Positions 22,404-29,919 of a DNA stretch of 29,919 bases are shown here, piece after piece (positions within the stretch are counted from its first letter, which is position 1; every line of letters starts with the position of its first letter). Location: assembly GCA_903907615.1 (NCBI GenBank), contig CAIVOR010000371.1, forward strand, positions 1-29,919, read 5' to 3'. A model generated the notes under the pieces. The model was not told the origin of the DNA, searched no databases, and was given only the letters and a program-made list of their open reading frames with translations. Source of the DNA: an uncultured Microbacteriaceae bacterium. GTDB lineage: Bacteria > Actinomycetota > Actinomycetes > Actinomycetales > Microbacteriaceae. A program made the position numbers and the translations under genes.

Positions 22404-23860
22404 TAGCTGAGCTGGTTGGCCTCAACCCAAGCGAGGTAGTCGGCATCGATGCCGCCGGTCACGTACTCGCCGGTGAAGCAGCACATTTCGAGCTCGGTCA
22501 CGGATGAGCCCTCGAGGATGGCATCGCGCATGTCGGCCACCTCTTGGTAAATGAGGTGATCGGCGCCGAGCTCGGCGGCAATCTCGGGAATCTTTCGGCC
22601 GTGCGCCACGAGTTCGTGGGGTGAGGGCATGTTGATGCCGTACACGTGCGGAAAGCGCACCGGGGGAGCGGCCGAGGTGAAAGTGACCTCGTTGGCGCCG
22701 GCCGCGCGGGCCATTTCCACAATCTCGCGCGAGGTCGTGCCGCGCACAATGGAGTCGTCAACAATCAGCACGTTCTTACCCGCGAACTCCGACGACATGG
22801 CGTTGAGCTTCTGGCGCACCGAGCGCTTGCGCTGCGCCTGCCCCGGCATGATGAACGTGCGACCCACGTAGCGGTTCTTGTAGAAGCCCTCGCGATACTC
22901 GATGCCGAGTTTGCGGGCCACCTGCATGGCGGCCGGCCGCGACGAATCGGGGATGGGCATGACCACGTCGATGTTGCCCGTGGGCGCGTACTCGGCGATG
23001 GTGGTTGCCAAGCGATCGCCCAAGCGCAGGCGCGCTTCGTACACCGAAATGCCGTTCATGATCGAGTCGGGGCGAGCCAGATACACGTACTCAAACGAGC
23101 ACGGAACGAGGCGTGGATTCTCGGCGCACTGGCGCGAGTGCATTTCACCATCGACCGAGATAAACACGGCCTCGCCCGGCTCCACGTCGCGCACCACGTC
23201 GTAGCCGGCGCTCTCGAGCACGAGTGATTCGCTGGCCACAATCCACTCGGCCTTGCCCGTCTCAGTCAGTCGCGTACCGAGGATGAGCGGCCGAATGCCA
23301 AACGGATCCCGGAACGCCAGCAGGCCGTGCCCGGCAATCACGGCGATGGCCGCATAGGACCCCTGCACGCGGTGGTGCAGGTTGGCTACGGCACCGAAGA
23401 CCTGGTCGGGGTCGAGGTCGGTGCCCGAAATCTGTCCCTGCAGTTCTGTGGCGAGCACGTTGAGCAGCAGCTCGGTATCGCTCGACGTATTGACGTGACG
23501 TCGGTCGATGCTGAACAGGTCGCTCGTCAGCTCGCGTGTGTTGGTGAGGTTGCCGTTGTGCACCAGAACGATGCCGTAGGGCGCGTTCACGTAGAACGGC
23601 TGGGCCTCTTCTTCGCGCTTGGCGGCGCCGGCCGTGGCGTAGCGCACGTGCCCCAGGCCCACGTTGCCGGGCAGGGCACGCATGTCACGTGTGCGGAACG
23701 CCTCGCGCACCTGGCCTTTGGTCTTGAACTGGTGCAGGTGGCTGCCCTCGGTGGTGGCGATACCGGTGGAGTCCTGGCCGCGATGCTGCAACAACAGCAG
23801 GGCGTCGTAAATCTGCTGGTTCACCGGTGCGGTCGAGACGATTCCAACGATTCCACACAT
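22403..23860 (-). CDS. purF: amidophosphoribosyltransferase
   Basis: The product has about 485 residues. It catalyses the first committed purine step, making phosphoribosylamine from PRPP and glutamine. MCGIVGIVS places the nucleophilic Cys2 right after Met once the initiator is removed, so I chose the ATG at 23860; an ATG four codons upstream (23872) is the alternative and would imply propeptide removal. N-terminal Ntn glutaminase (QHRGQDSTGIA, GHVRYATAG, VHNGNLTNT) and C-terminal phosphoribosyltransferase (VLIVDDSIVRGTTSREIV, PRPP loop) are both complete. It is divergent from purM. Confidence 0.96.
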   Translation of the reverse strand: MCGIVGIVSTAPVNQQIYDALLLLQHRGQDSTGIATTEGSHLHQFKTKGQVREAFRTRDMRALPGNVGLGHVRYATAGAAKREEEAQPFYVNAPYGIVLVHNGNLTNTRELTSDLFSIDRRHVNTSSDTELLLNVLATELQGQISGTDLDPDQVFGAVANLHHRVQGSYAAIAVIAGHGLLAFRDPFGIRPLILGTRLTETGKAEWIVASESLVLESAGYDVVRDVEPGEAVFISVDGEMHSRQCAENPRLVPCSFEYVYLARPDSIMNGISVYEARLRLGDRLATTIAEYAPTGNIDVVMPIPDSSRPAAMQVARKLGIEYREGFYKNRYVGRTFIMPGQAQRKRSVRQKLNAMSSEFAGKNVLIVDDSIVRGTTSREIVEMARAAGANEVTFTSAAPPVRFPHVYGINMPSPHELVAHGRKIPEIAAELGADHLIYQEVADMRDAILEGSSVTELEMCCFTGEYVTGGIDADYLAWVEANQLS

Positions 23861-23928
23861 GGGACGGGGCATCTCCAAGCCGACGAAAGGATGACAGTTC
23901 CCCCTCAGTCTGCCACACCCCGCGCCGA

Positions 23929-23943
23929 TAGACTGGGGAAACA
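23929..23943 (+). promoter_or_regulatory. predicted short-leader promoter of purM
   Basis: TAGACT-GGGGAAACA-ATG: same hexamer plus GGGG, but 9 bases to the ATG, giving a leader of about 3 bases. Confidence 0.5.
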
Positions 23944-25047
23944 ATGGGCACAAACTCGTACGCACAGGCCGGGGTCGACACCGCCGCGGGCGACCTTGCC
24001 GTTGAGTTGATGAAGGCTTCCATCAAGGCCACACACTCGCCCGAGGTACTGGGTGGCGTGGGTGGTTTCGCCGGGCTTTTTGATGTCTCGTTTCTCAAGA
24101 ATTTCGATCGCCCGCTGCTGGCCACGAGCACGGACGGCGTGGGCACCAAGGTGGCGATCGCCCAGGCACTCGACAAGCACGACACCATCGGCCAAGACCT
24201 GGTGGGCATGGTCGTTGACGACATCGTGGTCTGCGGTGCGCGCCCTCTCTTTATGACGGATTACATCGCGTGCGGCAAGGTGGTGCCCGAGCGCATCGCG
24301 AGCATTGTTGCCGGCATCGCGCGCGCGTGTGCCGAGACGGGCACGGCGCTCGTCGGCGGCGAAACCGCGGAGCACCCCGGCCTCTTGGGCCCGGACGACT
24401 ACGACGTTGCCGGAGCCGCCGTGGGCGCGGTTGAGGCCGACAACCTTCTTGGCGCCGAGCGAGTGACCAACGGCGACGTGGTGATTGCCATGGCGTCGAG
24501 CGGCCTGCACTCCAACGGATACTCCCTGGTTCGTCACATTCTGGCGAAAAAGAAGATCGCCATGACGGATACGTCGGCCGATCTCGGTGGCGTGGTGGGC
24601 GAAATCCTTCTGGAGCCCACCCGCCTCTACACGAGCCCGCTCGTGAGTCTGCTGGCGAACGATGAGGTGGGCCCCACGGTGCACGCGCTCAGTCACGTCA
24701 CTGGCGGGGGCATTGCCGCCAACCTGGCACGCGTTCTTCCCCAGGGTTCGTGGGTTGAAGTGGACCGTTCCACGTGGAACCCTCCCGCCGTTTTTCGCGT
24801 GCTGGCCGACATGGCGGGAGACACGCTTGAATCCACCGAGGGAACCTGGAACCTTGGCATCGGAATGTTCGGTGTTGTGCGCGCCGATGCCGCATCCGCG
24901 GTGATTGCTGCGCTCGCGGCACAGGGTATTCCTTCGTGGGTCGCCGGTATGGTGTCAGTGTCCCCCCGTGACGTTTCGGGGTTTGAGCAGGGGGCAAAGG
25001 GCGTCGATGGGGGTGCCGTGCGACTGGTGGGAGCATACGGTGGTTAG
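23944..25047 (+). CDS. purM: phosphoribosylformylglycinamidine cyclo-ligase (AIR synthetase)
   Basis: The product has 367 residues, slightly longer than the ~345 norm. It closes the imidazole ring from FGAM with ATP. Features: SYAQAGVDTAAGD at the N-terminus, GGFAGLFDV, LATSTDGVGTKVAIAQ, DLVGMVVDDIVVCGARPLFM, GGETAEHPG, GLHSNGYSLVR and THVTGGG-like SHVTGGGIAANLARVLP. It is divergent from purF, and its last 8 bases overlap the start of the downstream membrane-protein gene. Confidence 0.96.
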   Translation: MGTNSYAQAGVDTAAGDLAVELMKASIKATHSPEVLGGVGGFAGLFDVSFLKNFDRPLLATSTDGVGTKVAIAQALDKHDTIGQDLVGMVVDDIVVCGARPLFMTDYIACGKVVPERIASIVAGIARACAETGTALVGGETAEHPGLLGPDDYDVAGAAVGAVEADNLLGAERVTNGDVVIAMASSGLHSNGYSLVRHILAKKKIAMTDTSADLGGVVGEILLEPTRLYTSPLVSLLANDEVGPTVHALSHVTGGGIAANLARVLPQGSWVEVDRSTWNPPAVFRVLADMAGDTLESTEGTWNLGIGMFGVVRADAASAVIAALAAQGIPSWVAGMVSVSPRDVSGFEQGAKGVDGGAVRLVGAYGG

Positions 25048-25990
25048 CGAGAAGGTTGCTGCGCTTCGCAAGAAGTTGGCGACCCGCCGCGCCGTTTCGG
25101 CTACTGAAAGACTGGCCCGACGAACCCCGGGTCGCACTCTCTGGTGGTGGCTCTCGTTCGTGGTGGTCACCGCTTCGGGTGGATTCATTGTGCCAGCCGT
25201 CGCCATGGCGTTTTCAGTCACCGAGGGGTGGGACGGCGGCGGTCAGTTCGCCACTCTCACTCTCGCCGGCCTGTTCCAGGGACTCGTGCTCGGAATCGGC
25301 GAAGTGATTGCCCTGCGACGCGGGCCCCTGCGGGTTCCCGCTGGCCGCTGGATTTTTGCCACCACAGTCGGCACGGGACTGACCTGGATTGTCGCCCTGC
25401 TGCCCGGATCCTTTGCGCGGCCCGATTGGTCAAATCCCGCGGTGGTCGTGGGCATGATTGTGGCCGTCCTCGTGGTCATCCTGATCGTGCCAATTTCCCA
25501 GTGGCTGATCTTGCGGTCGCGCGTCGCCGACGCGTGGCGCTGGATTCTCGTGATGAGTATTTCCACCGCGCTCGGCGTGGGAGCCCTCCTGTCCGGCATC
25601 GTGTTCGCCGCCGGCAAGACCACGTTCATCGCCACGCTCGCCCCCTTTGTTCTCACGGGTTGGGTGGGCATCATCTTGTTCACCGTGGTCAGCGGCCTGG
25701 GCGTCTACTGGATGGCCCGCGAGGCCTATACGGCCGCAGAAACGTCCGCAGTGCTCGCACGTCGCGTGGCAAACGAGAGCAATGCCACCACCGCGACGAA
25801 GCGCGCTGCCGCCCGTGTCGGGGCCAAAGCCTCGCCCGTGGTGAAGAATGCGGCGAGCAAGGTTACCGCTGTCGCCAAGAAGGCCGGCTCACGAACCGTG
25901 TCGGCAGCCAAGAAGGCGTCCAAGGGCGTTGCTGCGCGAACCGCGGCGGCTACCGCCAAGGCGCGTGCCAAGAAGCGCCCTGGCAACTGA
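25040..25990 (+). CDS. polytopic membrane protein with Lys/Ala-rich H1-like tail
   Basis: The product has 316 residues. I chose the GTG at 25040 because GGGAG lies 6 bases upstream and the open frame before it lies inside purM. After a basic N-terminus, about six hydrophobic helices run from ~30 to ~235 (for example WWWLSFVVVTASGGFIVPAV and WVGIILFTVVSGLGVYW). Residues ~240-316 are a low-complexity Ala/Lys/Arg/Val tail (KNAASK, AVAKKAGS, SAAKKASKG) resembling histone H1 C-terminal domains. The topology would put this tail in the cytoplasm. No family is recognised. DNA or nucleoid contact is speculative. Confidence 0.8.
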   Translation: MVSEKVAALRKKLATRRAVSATERLARRTPGRTLWWWLSFVVVTASGGFIVPAVAMAFSVTEGWDGGGQFATLTLAGLFQGLVLGIGEVIALRRGPLRVPAGRWIFATTVGTGLTWIVALLPGSFARPDWSNPAVVVGMIVAVLVVILIVPISQWLILRSRVADAWRWILVMSISTALGVGALLSGIVFAAGKTTFIATLAPFVLTGWVGIILFTVVSGLGVYWMAREAYTAAETSAVLARRVANESNATTATKRAAARVGAKASPVVKNAASKVTAVAKKAGSRTVSAAKKASKGVAARTAAATAKARAKKRPGN

Positions 25991-26014
25991 CGCCACAAAA
26001 CCGCCTCGTTAACG

Positions 26015-26053
26015 GACAATTGGTGACCCCTTTTTAGTGGGCCACCAATTGTC
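26015..26053. terminator. bidirectional hairpin between convergent genes
   Basis: GACAATTGGTG pairs with CACCAATTGTC (11 bp); CCC/GGG extends it inside after one mismatch. The loop has TTTTT but no T tract follows the stem on either strand. Its position between two convergent stops supports a terminator role. Confidence 0.65.
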
Positions 26054-26061
26054 TGTGAGCA

Positions 26062-27216
26062 TTACCAGGAGTAGTTGCGCTTCTCCGGGGGAGTCCAAAT
26101 GCCGGCATCCTGCAAGCGCTGAAGAACAGGCGTGAAACGGGCCAGTTCTTGCGGGCTCCAGAGAGGGAAGCTAATGAGCAGACTGTCCATCTCGGAACTT
26201 CCCTTGAGAGCGATGATCTTCTCCGCCACCTGGTCGGGCGTGCCCATGAGGTGGATGTTGACGGTGGCGGCACCGAGAAGGCGAATGGCCTCGTCCTTGC
26301 CCATCTTGTCGAACATCTTCTTCACCGAGTCAATGTTTCCCAAGATGTCGGCCGCGAGCTCAATGGCCGCAGCCTCGTTCACGGTCGACGCGAGACGCTC
26401 ATATTCCTCTTCAGCTTCACCCTCGTTATCGCGGATGATCGACACGGCCCAAGGAGAAATGCCCACCTTGTCGGTGCGACCGTGTTCCTTGCCCAACCGA
26501 TCGAGCTCCGACTTGGCATCGAGGAAGATCTGGTCGGTGTTGCCGGCGAGAACGAGAAGGTCGGCGTGCTTGGCCGCATAGTTCAACCCGGCCGGTGAGG
26601 CGCCGGCGTTGACGATCAGGGGTCGACCCGCGGTGCCGGGGCGTGGCTCCTTGAGGCGTCCGGTAACCCGGTAGTACTTGCCATCAATATCGACGGGCTC
26701 GGTTTCTTCCCAGAGTCGCTTCACCACGCTCGTGAACTCGTCGGCCATGGCGTAGCGCTCGTCGTGCTCGACCATGCTGCTGGCGCCGAAGAGGCCCACC
26801 TCGGGCTCGCTGTAACCGGTCACCACGTTCCAGGCCCAGCGGCCCTCACTGAACGAGTGCAGGGTGGCGCCCATGCGCGCAACGTGAGCTGGCTGGTGGA
26901 ACGTCGTGTGGAACGTTGAAATGATTCCGATGTGTTCGGTCACACCGAATAGACCCATGGCCAGCAGGGGCGCGTGGTGCTTCGGTGACATGTGCCCGAA
27001 CTGCTCCGACACACGCTGGTGCCCCGACCACGTGTCGGCGAGGAAGAGCGAGTCGAAGCCAACGGCCTCGGCGGCCTGAGCCATGTCGATCAGCACCTTG
27101 CGCGTGATGGGCGGCGTCCGGCGTGCGGCCTCGTCAGACCAGATGAGGTCTGTTTGGCCCTGGGGGAAGAAGTAGCCGATGCTCAACTTCGATGGGTCGG
27201 GATTGCGCTCTTTCAT
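26062..27216 (-). CDS. luciferase-like (LLM) FMNH2-dependent monooxygenase
   Basis: The product has 384 residues. It has a bacterial luciferase-type TIM barrel: DMAQAAEAVGFDSLFLADTW, HIGIISTFHTTFHQPAHVAR, GRWAWNVVTGYSEPEVGLFG, HDERYAMADEF, and PLIVNAGASPAGLNYAAKHAD. WNVVTG resembles the RutA/SfnG/NtaA-like group, which hydroxylates organosulfur, N-heterocycle or amine compounds with reduced flavin. AAGGAG is 5 bases before the ATG. A flavin reductase is encoded in the same cluster, so this is probably the oxygenase of a two-component system. Substrate unknown. Confidence 0.88.
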   Translation of the reverse strand: MKERNPDPSKLSIGYFFPQGQTDLIWSDEAARRTPPITRKVLIDMAQAAEAVGFDSLFLADTWSGHQRVSEQFGHMSPKHHAPLLAMGLFGVTEHIGIISTFHTTFHQPAHVARMGATLHSFSEGRWAWNVVTGYSEPEVGLFGASSMVEHDERYAMADEFTSVVKRLWEETEPVDIDGKYYRVTGRLKEPRPGTAGRPLIVNAGASPAGLNYAAKHADLLVLAGNTDQIFLDAKSELDRLGKEHGRTDKVGISPWAVSIIRDNEGEAEEEYERLASTVNEAAAIELAADILGNIDSVKKMFDKMGKDEAIRLLGAATVNIHLMGTPDQVAEKIIALKGSSEMDSLLISFPLWSPQELARFTPVLQRLQDAGIWTPPEKRNYSW

Positions 27217-27221
27217 TTTCT

Positions 27222-27227
27222 CTCCTT
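27222..27227 (-). promoter_or_regulatory. ribosome binding site deciding the LLM monooxygenase start
   Basis: Minus-strand AAGGAG with a 5-base spacer to the ATG, a near-ideal site that fixes this start. Confidence 0.75.
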
Positions 27228-27273
27228 ATCTAGTTCGGCACCTTCGCCGATCCGTGACGACTGTTGCAGAACG

Positions 27274-28194
27274 TCAGTGGCTCATTTTCTTTGCGATGAT
27301 CGCGGCAACGGCGAGGTCGGATAATCCCATCCCCATTCCCTTGAAGACAGAGAATCCTTTGCCCCGAACCGACCCGTCGCCGACAGCAAGCAGACTGCCC
27401 AGGGTCACCACGGAGCTCCAGTCACCGTCGACAAACTCTCGCAGTTCGCGTGAGTTCGCCTCAGCGTTGGCAACATTGTCCACCGCAATCACATCGGCGC
27501 CGTCAAGGACCGACGCGTCGATCTCGGCCGCCTGGGGAAGTATTGCTCCCATCGCGTTGACGTGCGCGCCAGGCGCCAGCATGTCGGCACGGACGAATGG
27601 TTCCGACGCCCGACAAATTGTTGTCACGAGCGGCGCACCGGCGAGAGCCTCCTCGACAGTCGATGCGGCTTCCGCGGCAATACCAAGGTCGTCCTGCACG
27701 CGGCGAGCGAAGGCTTCCCGGTGATTTTCGGTGGGACTCCACACACGAAGTCGGCGCAGCGGCCGAACCGCGTGAACGGCGAGGACCTGGTGAAAGGCTT
27801 GGCGCCCGGTACCCAGGAGGGCGAGATCGTCGGCGCCTTCGTCACTCATCACCCGAGTGGCGAGACCCGCAATGGCCGCCGTGCGATACATGCCGAGGGC
27901 CCCAGCTTCCATCGACACGACGTGGCTACCGGTGGTGATGTCGAAGAGATTCAGAATGGCGGCGGCGCCCTGAGGCGTGTTGATCCAGACCTTGAAGGCA
28001 ACCAGGCCGTCGACTTGATCAATGGCGCCCAAGGCGTGGGCGCTGCTCGCCGGTGGCCACGTGGCAACGGTCTTCGGGATGTTCTGGGCCTGTCCGTCAA
28101 ATTCCCGCAGCACGAGTCGCGCCACAGCATCGATTGCCTCCGGCATGTCGATTATGGTGTCGATGTCCGGAATGTCCATGATCGCGTTTCCCAC
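27274..28194 (-). CDS. ornithine cyclodeaminase/mu-crystallin family protein
   Basis: The product has 306 residues. An N-terminal substrate domain has AFKVWINTPQG and SMEAGALGMYRTAAIAGLATR. A Rossmann domain has LALLGTGRQAFHQVLAV (GxGxxA nucleotide loop) and VTTICRASEPFVR, then GAHVNAMGAILPQAAEID. The family includes ornithine cyclodeaminase, alanine dehydrogenase and ketimine reductases (mu-crystallin), so NAD(P)-dependent imine chemistry is likely but the substrate is unknown. The GTG at 28194 is 2 bases after the flavin reductase stop; the ATG at 28179 is an alternative. Same strand as LLM monooxygenase. Confidence 0.88.
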   Translation of the reverse strand: MGNAIMDIPDIDTIIDMPEAIDAVARLVLREFDGQAQNIPKTVATWPPASSAHALGAIDQVDGLVAFKVWINTPQGAAAILNLFDITTGSHVVSMEAGALGMYRTAAIAGLATRVMSDEGADDLALLGTGRQAFHQVLAVHAVRPLRRLRVWSPTENHREAFARRVQDDLGIAAEAASTVEEALAGAPLVTTICRASEPFVRADMLAPGAHVNAMGAILPQAAEIDASVLDGADVIAVDNVANAEANSRELREFVDGDWSSVVTLGSLLAVGDGSVRGKGFSVFKGMGMGLSDLAVAAIIAKKMSH

Positions 28195-28196
28195 GG

Positions 28197-28724
28197 CTAA
28201 TTTGCCCCCGCCCGAGGCACGGCCTCGACGCCGCGCACGCCCGTAAACGCTGAACGATGGAAGATGAGGGGCGCGTGATCGGACGTGTGATGGTTCTCAA
28301 TTACCTCAACGACCACAATGTCGTGGTCGCCCGCGGCGTGTTCTGCGATCACCGCACACTCCACCCATTCGGCAGCTTCGGGAACGAAGACAGCGCCGCT
28401 ATCGAGCATCACGGGCGACGTGGCCGCTCGGCGCAGGTCCTTGTCCTTCGACGAGAGCTGCCGGGCCAATCCGTGTTGGGTTTCAGAGAGAAACGAGATG
28501 CCGAGACGCTGTGCGTCCTTCATGCCCGGCCACGTGGTCGATGTTCGCTGCACCGCAAACATCATGAGCGGTGGGTCCATGCTGACGCCCGTGACAAAAG
28601 ATGAGACAACCAGAAACGCCGGCTGGTCATCGACTGCTGTTCCTACCGCCACAACACCGGTGGGGAACCTGGAGAAGAGTCCTCGGATGGCGTCGGGGTC
28701 GTGCGTTGTGCGATCGGTGGTCAC
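28197..28724 (-). CDS. flavin reductase (FMN-binding split-barrel)
   Basis: The product has 175 residues. The flavin reductase-like domain starts LFSRFPTGVVAVGTAVDDQP and continues ASSF-like VSSFVTGVSMDPPLMMFAV, then LGISFLSETQHGLARQLSSK and ending DHAPLIFHRSAFTG. Such proteins supply FMNH2 or FADH2 to a separate monooxygenase. It starts with GTGA overlapping the FAH-family stop and is followed within 2 bases by the cyclodeaminase-like gene, so it is co-translated in this operon. It is the natural partner of the LLM monooxygenase at 26062-27216. Confidence 0.9.
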   Translation of the reverse strand: MTTDRTTHDPDAIRGLFSRFPTGVVAVGTAVDDQPAFLVVSSFVTGVSMDPPLMMFAVQRTSTTWPGMKDAQRLGISFLSETQHGLARQLSSKDKDLRRAATSPVMLDSGAVFVPEAAEWVECAVIAEHAAGDHDIVVVEVIENHHTSDHAPLIFHRSAFTGVRGVEAVPRAGAN

Positions 28725-29599
28725 TTGTTGTCATCCTTCGTGTGGGGAGCGGCGTGGAAGCCAACTTCGTTGGTGAGTGACATGTGGTCAACAATGTCGA
28801 TGCGGAGCACGTCGCCGGGGTGCAAGGATCGCGGAGGATCCTCGCGGTAGCCAATTCCCGACGGCGTTCCCGTGGCAATGACATCCCCCGGGGACAGTGT
28901 TGTCCACGAGCTCACATATTCGATGATTGCGGGGATGTCGAAGAACAGATCCGACAGGCGCCCGTGTTGGACCTGTTGGTTGTTCACAAAGGTCTTGACT
29001 TCGAGTGCCTCTGGCCGAGGCACCTCGTCTGCCGTGATGACCCAGGGTCCGTAGGATCCTGTCCGGTCAAAATTTTTGCCGGCCGTTGACTGCGAGCTGT
29101 GGTCTTGAAAGTGACGAATGCTGTCGTCTCCAAAAGCGGTGTAGCCGGCAACATGGTCCAGCGCTCGTTCTCGCGGAATGTCGCGCCCCGCAGTGCCGAT
29201 GATGACGGCAATCTCGCCTTCCCAGTCCAAAGAATCGGACGCGCTCTGCGCTTCGATGAGCTCGCCGTGGGCGACAAGGCTTGAGGGAAAACGGACGAAG
29301 AAGGTGGGAAATTGAGGGGGCTCAACAGCCCGGCCAGATTCGGCCGCGTGGGCACGATAGTTGAAACCGAGGCACAGGATTCTCTGTGGACGCGCGCTCG
29401 GCGTGAGCCACGTAAGAACGTCGGGCTGAACTTCGGGATAGCTGGCGAGATTCGGCGCGAGAGTCTCGTTAACCGAGAGGGAAGCAAGCGTTTGCACGAA
29501 GTCATCGGAGGCAAAAAAGGCCGTGACGTCGCGAATAGCGCCGCCATCTTTGGCGACAACGGAGGTCTTTTCTCCGATGGTGACTCGAGCTAGTTGCAC
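28721..29599 (-). CDS. fumarylacetoacetate hydrolase (FAH) family protein
   Basis: The product has 292 residues. Motifs: ILCLGFNYRAHAAESG, FFVRFPSSLVAHGE, metal-binding DWEGEIAVIIG, GYTAFGDDSIRHFQ, and GDVIATGTPSGIG. These match the fumarylpyruvate hydrolase/2-keto-4-pentenoate hydratase branch. It hydrolyses or isomerises beta-diketo acids made by aromatic ring cleavage. The GTG start has AGGA about 9 bases upstream. It is the first gene of the FAH-flavin reductase-cyclodeaminase-LLM run and follows a partial cupin gene that may be the ring-cleaving step. Confidence 0.9.
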   Translation of the reverse strand: MQLARVTIGEKTSVVAKDGGAIRDVTAFFASDDFVQTLASLSVNETLAPNLASYPEVQPDVLTWLTPSARPQRILCLGFNYRAHAAESGRAVEPPQFPTFFVRFPSSLVAHGELIEAQSASDSLDWEGEIAVIIGTAGRDIPRERALDHVAGYTAFGDDSIRHFQDHSSQSTAGKNFDRTGSYGPWVITADEVPRPEALEVKTFVNNQQVQHGRLSDLFFDIPAIIEYVSSWTTLSPGDVIATGTPSGIGYREDPPRSLHPGDVLRIDIVDHMSLTNEVGFHAAPHTKDDNK

Positions 29600-29638
29600 A
29601 CCTGTTTCCTAACGCTCATGACCCGTGAACCGCGACAC

Positions 29639-29672
29639 TGTGGAGCGACCAAGGCAACCCGGTCGCTCCACA
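29639..29672 (-). terminator. perfect inverted repeat between the cupin and FAH-family genes
   Basis: TGTGGAGCGACC and its exact complement GGTCGCTCCACA (12 bp) with a 10-base loop. It lies 4 bases beyond the cupin stop (reading the minus strand) and 39 bases before the FAH start. No T tract follows on the minus strand, so termination, processing or an operator are all possible. Confidence 0.5.
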
Positions 29673-29676
29673 ATGA

Positions 29677-29919
29677 CTACTTTTTTGAGGCGAACTGCTG
29701 AATGTTCGTCTGGAAGCCGCGCTGGCTTCCCAGCGTGATGATCTCGCCGTTCTCAATGTCTTCTTGCCACACGAGAGACCCGTTGGAGATGTGGAACGGG
29801 TGATCTTGAATGGTCAGAATCTTGGCGCCCTCGGGGCCCACGGTGTGTTGATGCGCGGACCATCCAGGCGCAGAGAGCATGAGATCTCCCGCAAACCATT
29901 CCACTTCTTCGCCCTCAAC
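29677..29919 (-). CDS. cupin-domain protein, C-terminal part (start beyond window)
   Basis: Eighty visible residues at the C-terminal end; the frame stays open to the window edge, so the start lies outside. EWFAGDLMLSAPGWSAHQH is a cupin motif 2 with the metal-ligand His region, and ILTIQDHPFHISNGSLVWQED follows. The pattern resembles the C-terminal cupin of gentisate 1,2-dioxygenase-like enzymes (GDv..Ps W..H.H...lf.vqD.P). Beside an FAH-family hydrolase this would fit aromatic ring cleavage, but only one partial domain is visible, so the assignment is tentative. Confidence 0.75.
   Translation of the reverse strand, partial: VEGEEVEWFAGDLMLSAPGWSAHQHTVGPEGAKILTIQDHPFHISNGSLVWQEDIENGEIITLGSQRGFQTNIQQFASKK

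Noticed and set aside
25144..26037. Open frame of 297 codons in another frame over the membrane protein
   Set aside because: The Arg/His/Gly-rich product is typical of a shifted frame in GC-rich DNA; the true frame has clear membrane helices.
27562..28200. Open frame of 212 codons opposite the cyclodeaminase-like gene
   Set aside because: The sense strand encodes a full Rossmann-fold protein within a compact operon; the antisense frame has no ribosome site or domain.

Overview
The window looks like a chromosomal segment of a high-GC actinobacterium, most likely Microbacteriaceae-like. This is an inference from several signs: the purS-purQ-purL arrangement with a short PurL, surface proteins with LxDTG-type sorting signals, a DUF3817 membrane protein, a dispersed GGTTGAGTAGC...GCGTATCGAAACC repeat, and many genes that appear to start at the first base of the transcript. 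No tRNA, rRNA, CRISPR array or insertion sequence was seen. No gene-free stretch exceeds 300 bases.

Layout. (1) 18-1310: anchored surface protein. (2) 1434-5477: a sulfur (persulfide) module. A SAM methyltransferase and a rhodanese lipoprotein diverge from csoR/cstR-like regulator, CoA-disulfide reductase-rhodanese fusion, a 41-residue Cys-rich protein and an SDR. A palindrome, ATACCC-N4-GGGTAT, sits between the two arms. (3) 5474-8987: small membrane protein, xthA, pyrE, quinone oxidoreductase and a TrmH/SpoU RNA methyltransferase. (4) 9048-10331: purA. (5) 10436-12190: a lipoprotein and two secreted acidic low-complexity proteins, closed by a strong terminator. (6) 12280-12600: chorismate mutase. 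(7) 12644-25047: most of the purine pathway, as purS-purQ-DUF3817-purL, purD-purC, and divergent purF/purM. Interspersed are a beta-propeller surface protein, a sterol-carrier-like gene carrying an in-frame dispersed repeat, small membrane proteins, and a DUF2256/FeS-photolyase pair. (8) 26062-29919: a probable catabolic cluster of cupin, FAH-family hydrolase, flavin reductase, ornithine-cyclodeaminase-like protein and luciferase-like monooxygenase.

How the parts work together. The pur genes supply PurF (step 1), PurD (2), PurL/Q/S (4), PurM (5), PurC (8) and PurA (AMP branch); PurN, PurE/K, PurB and PurH are not in the window. The sulfur module would sense reactive sulfur through paired thiols in the regulator and process it with rhodanese and CoA-disulfide reductase domains. 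The last cluster has the logic of a two-component flavin monooxygenase, a possible cupin ring-cleavage dioxygenase and a C-C hydrolase; its substrate cannot be read from sequence.

The clearest window-wide pattern is promoter architecture. At least eight genes have a TANNNT hexamer exactly six bases before the start codon, which predicts leaderless mRNAs, and four of those have GGGG right after the hexamer.
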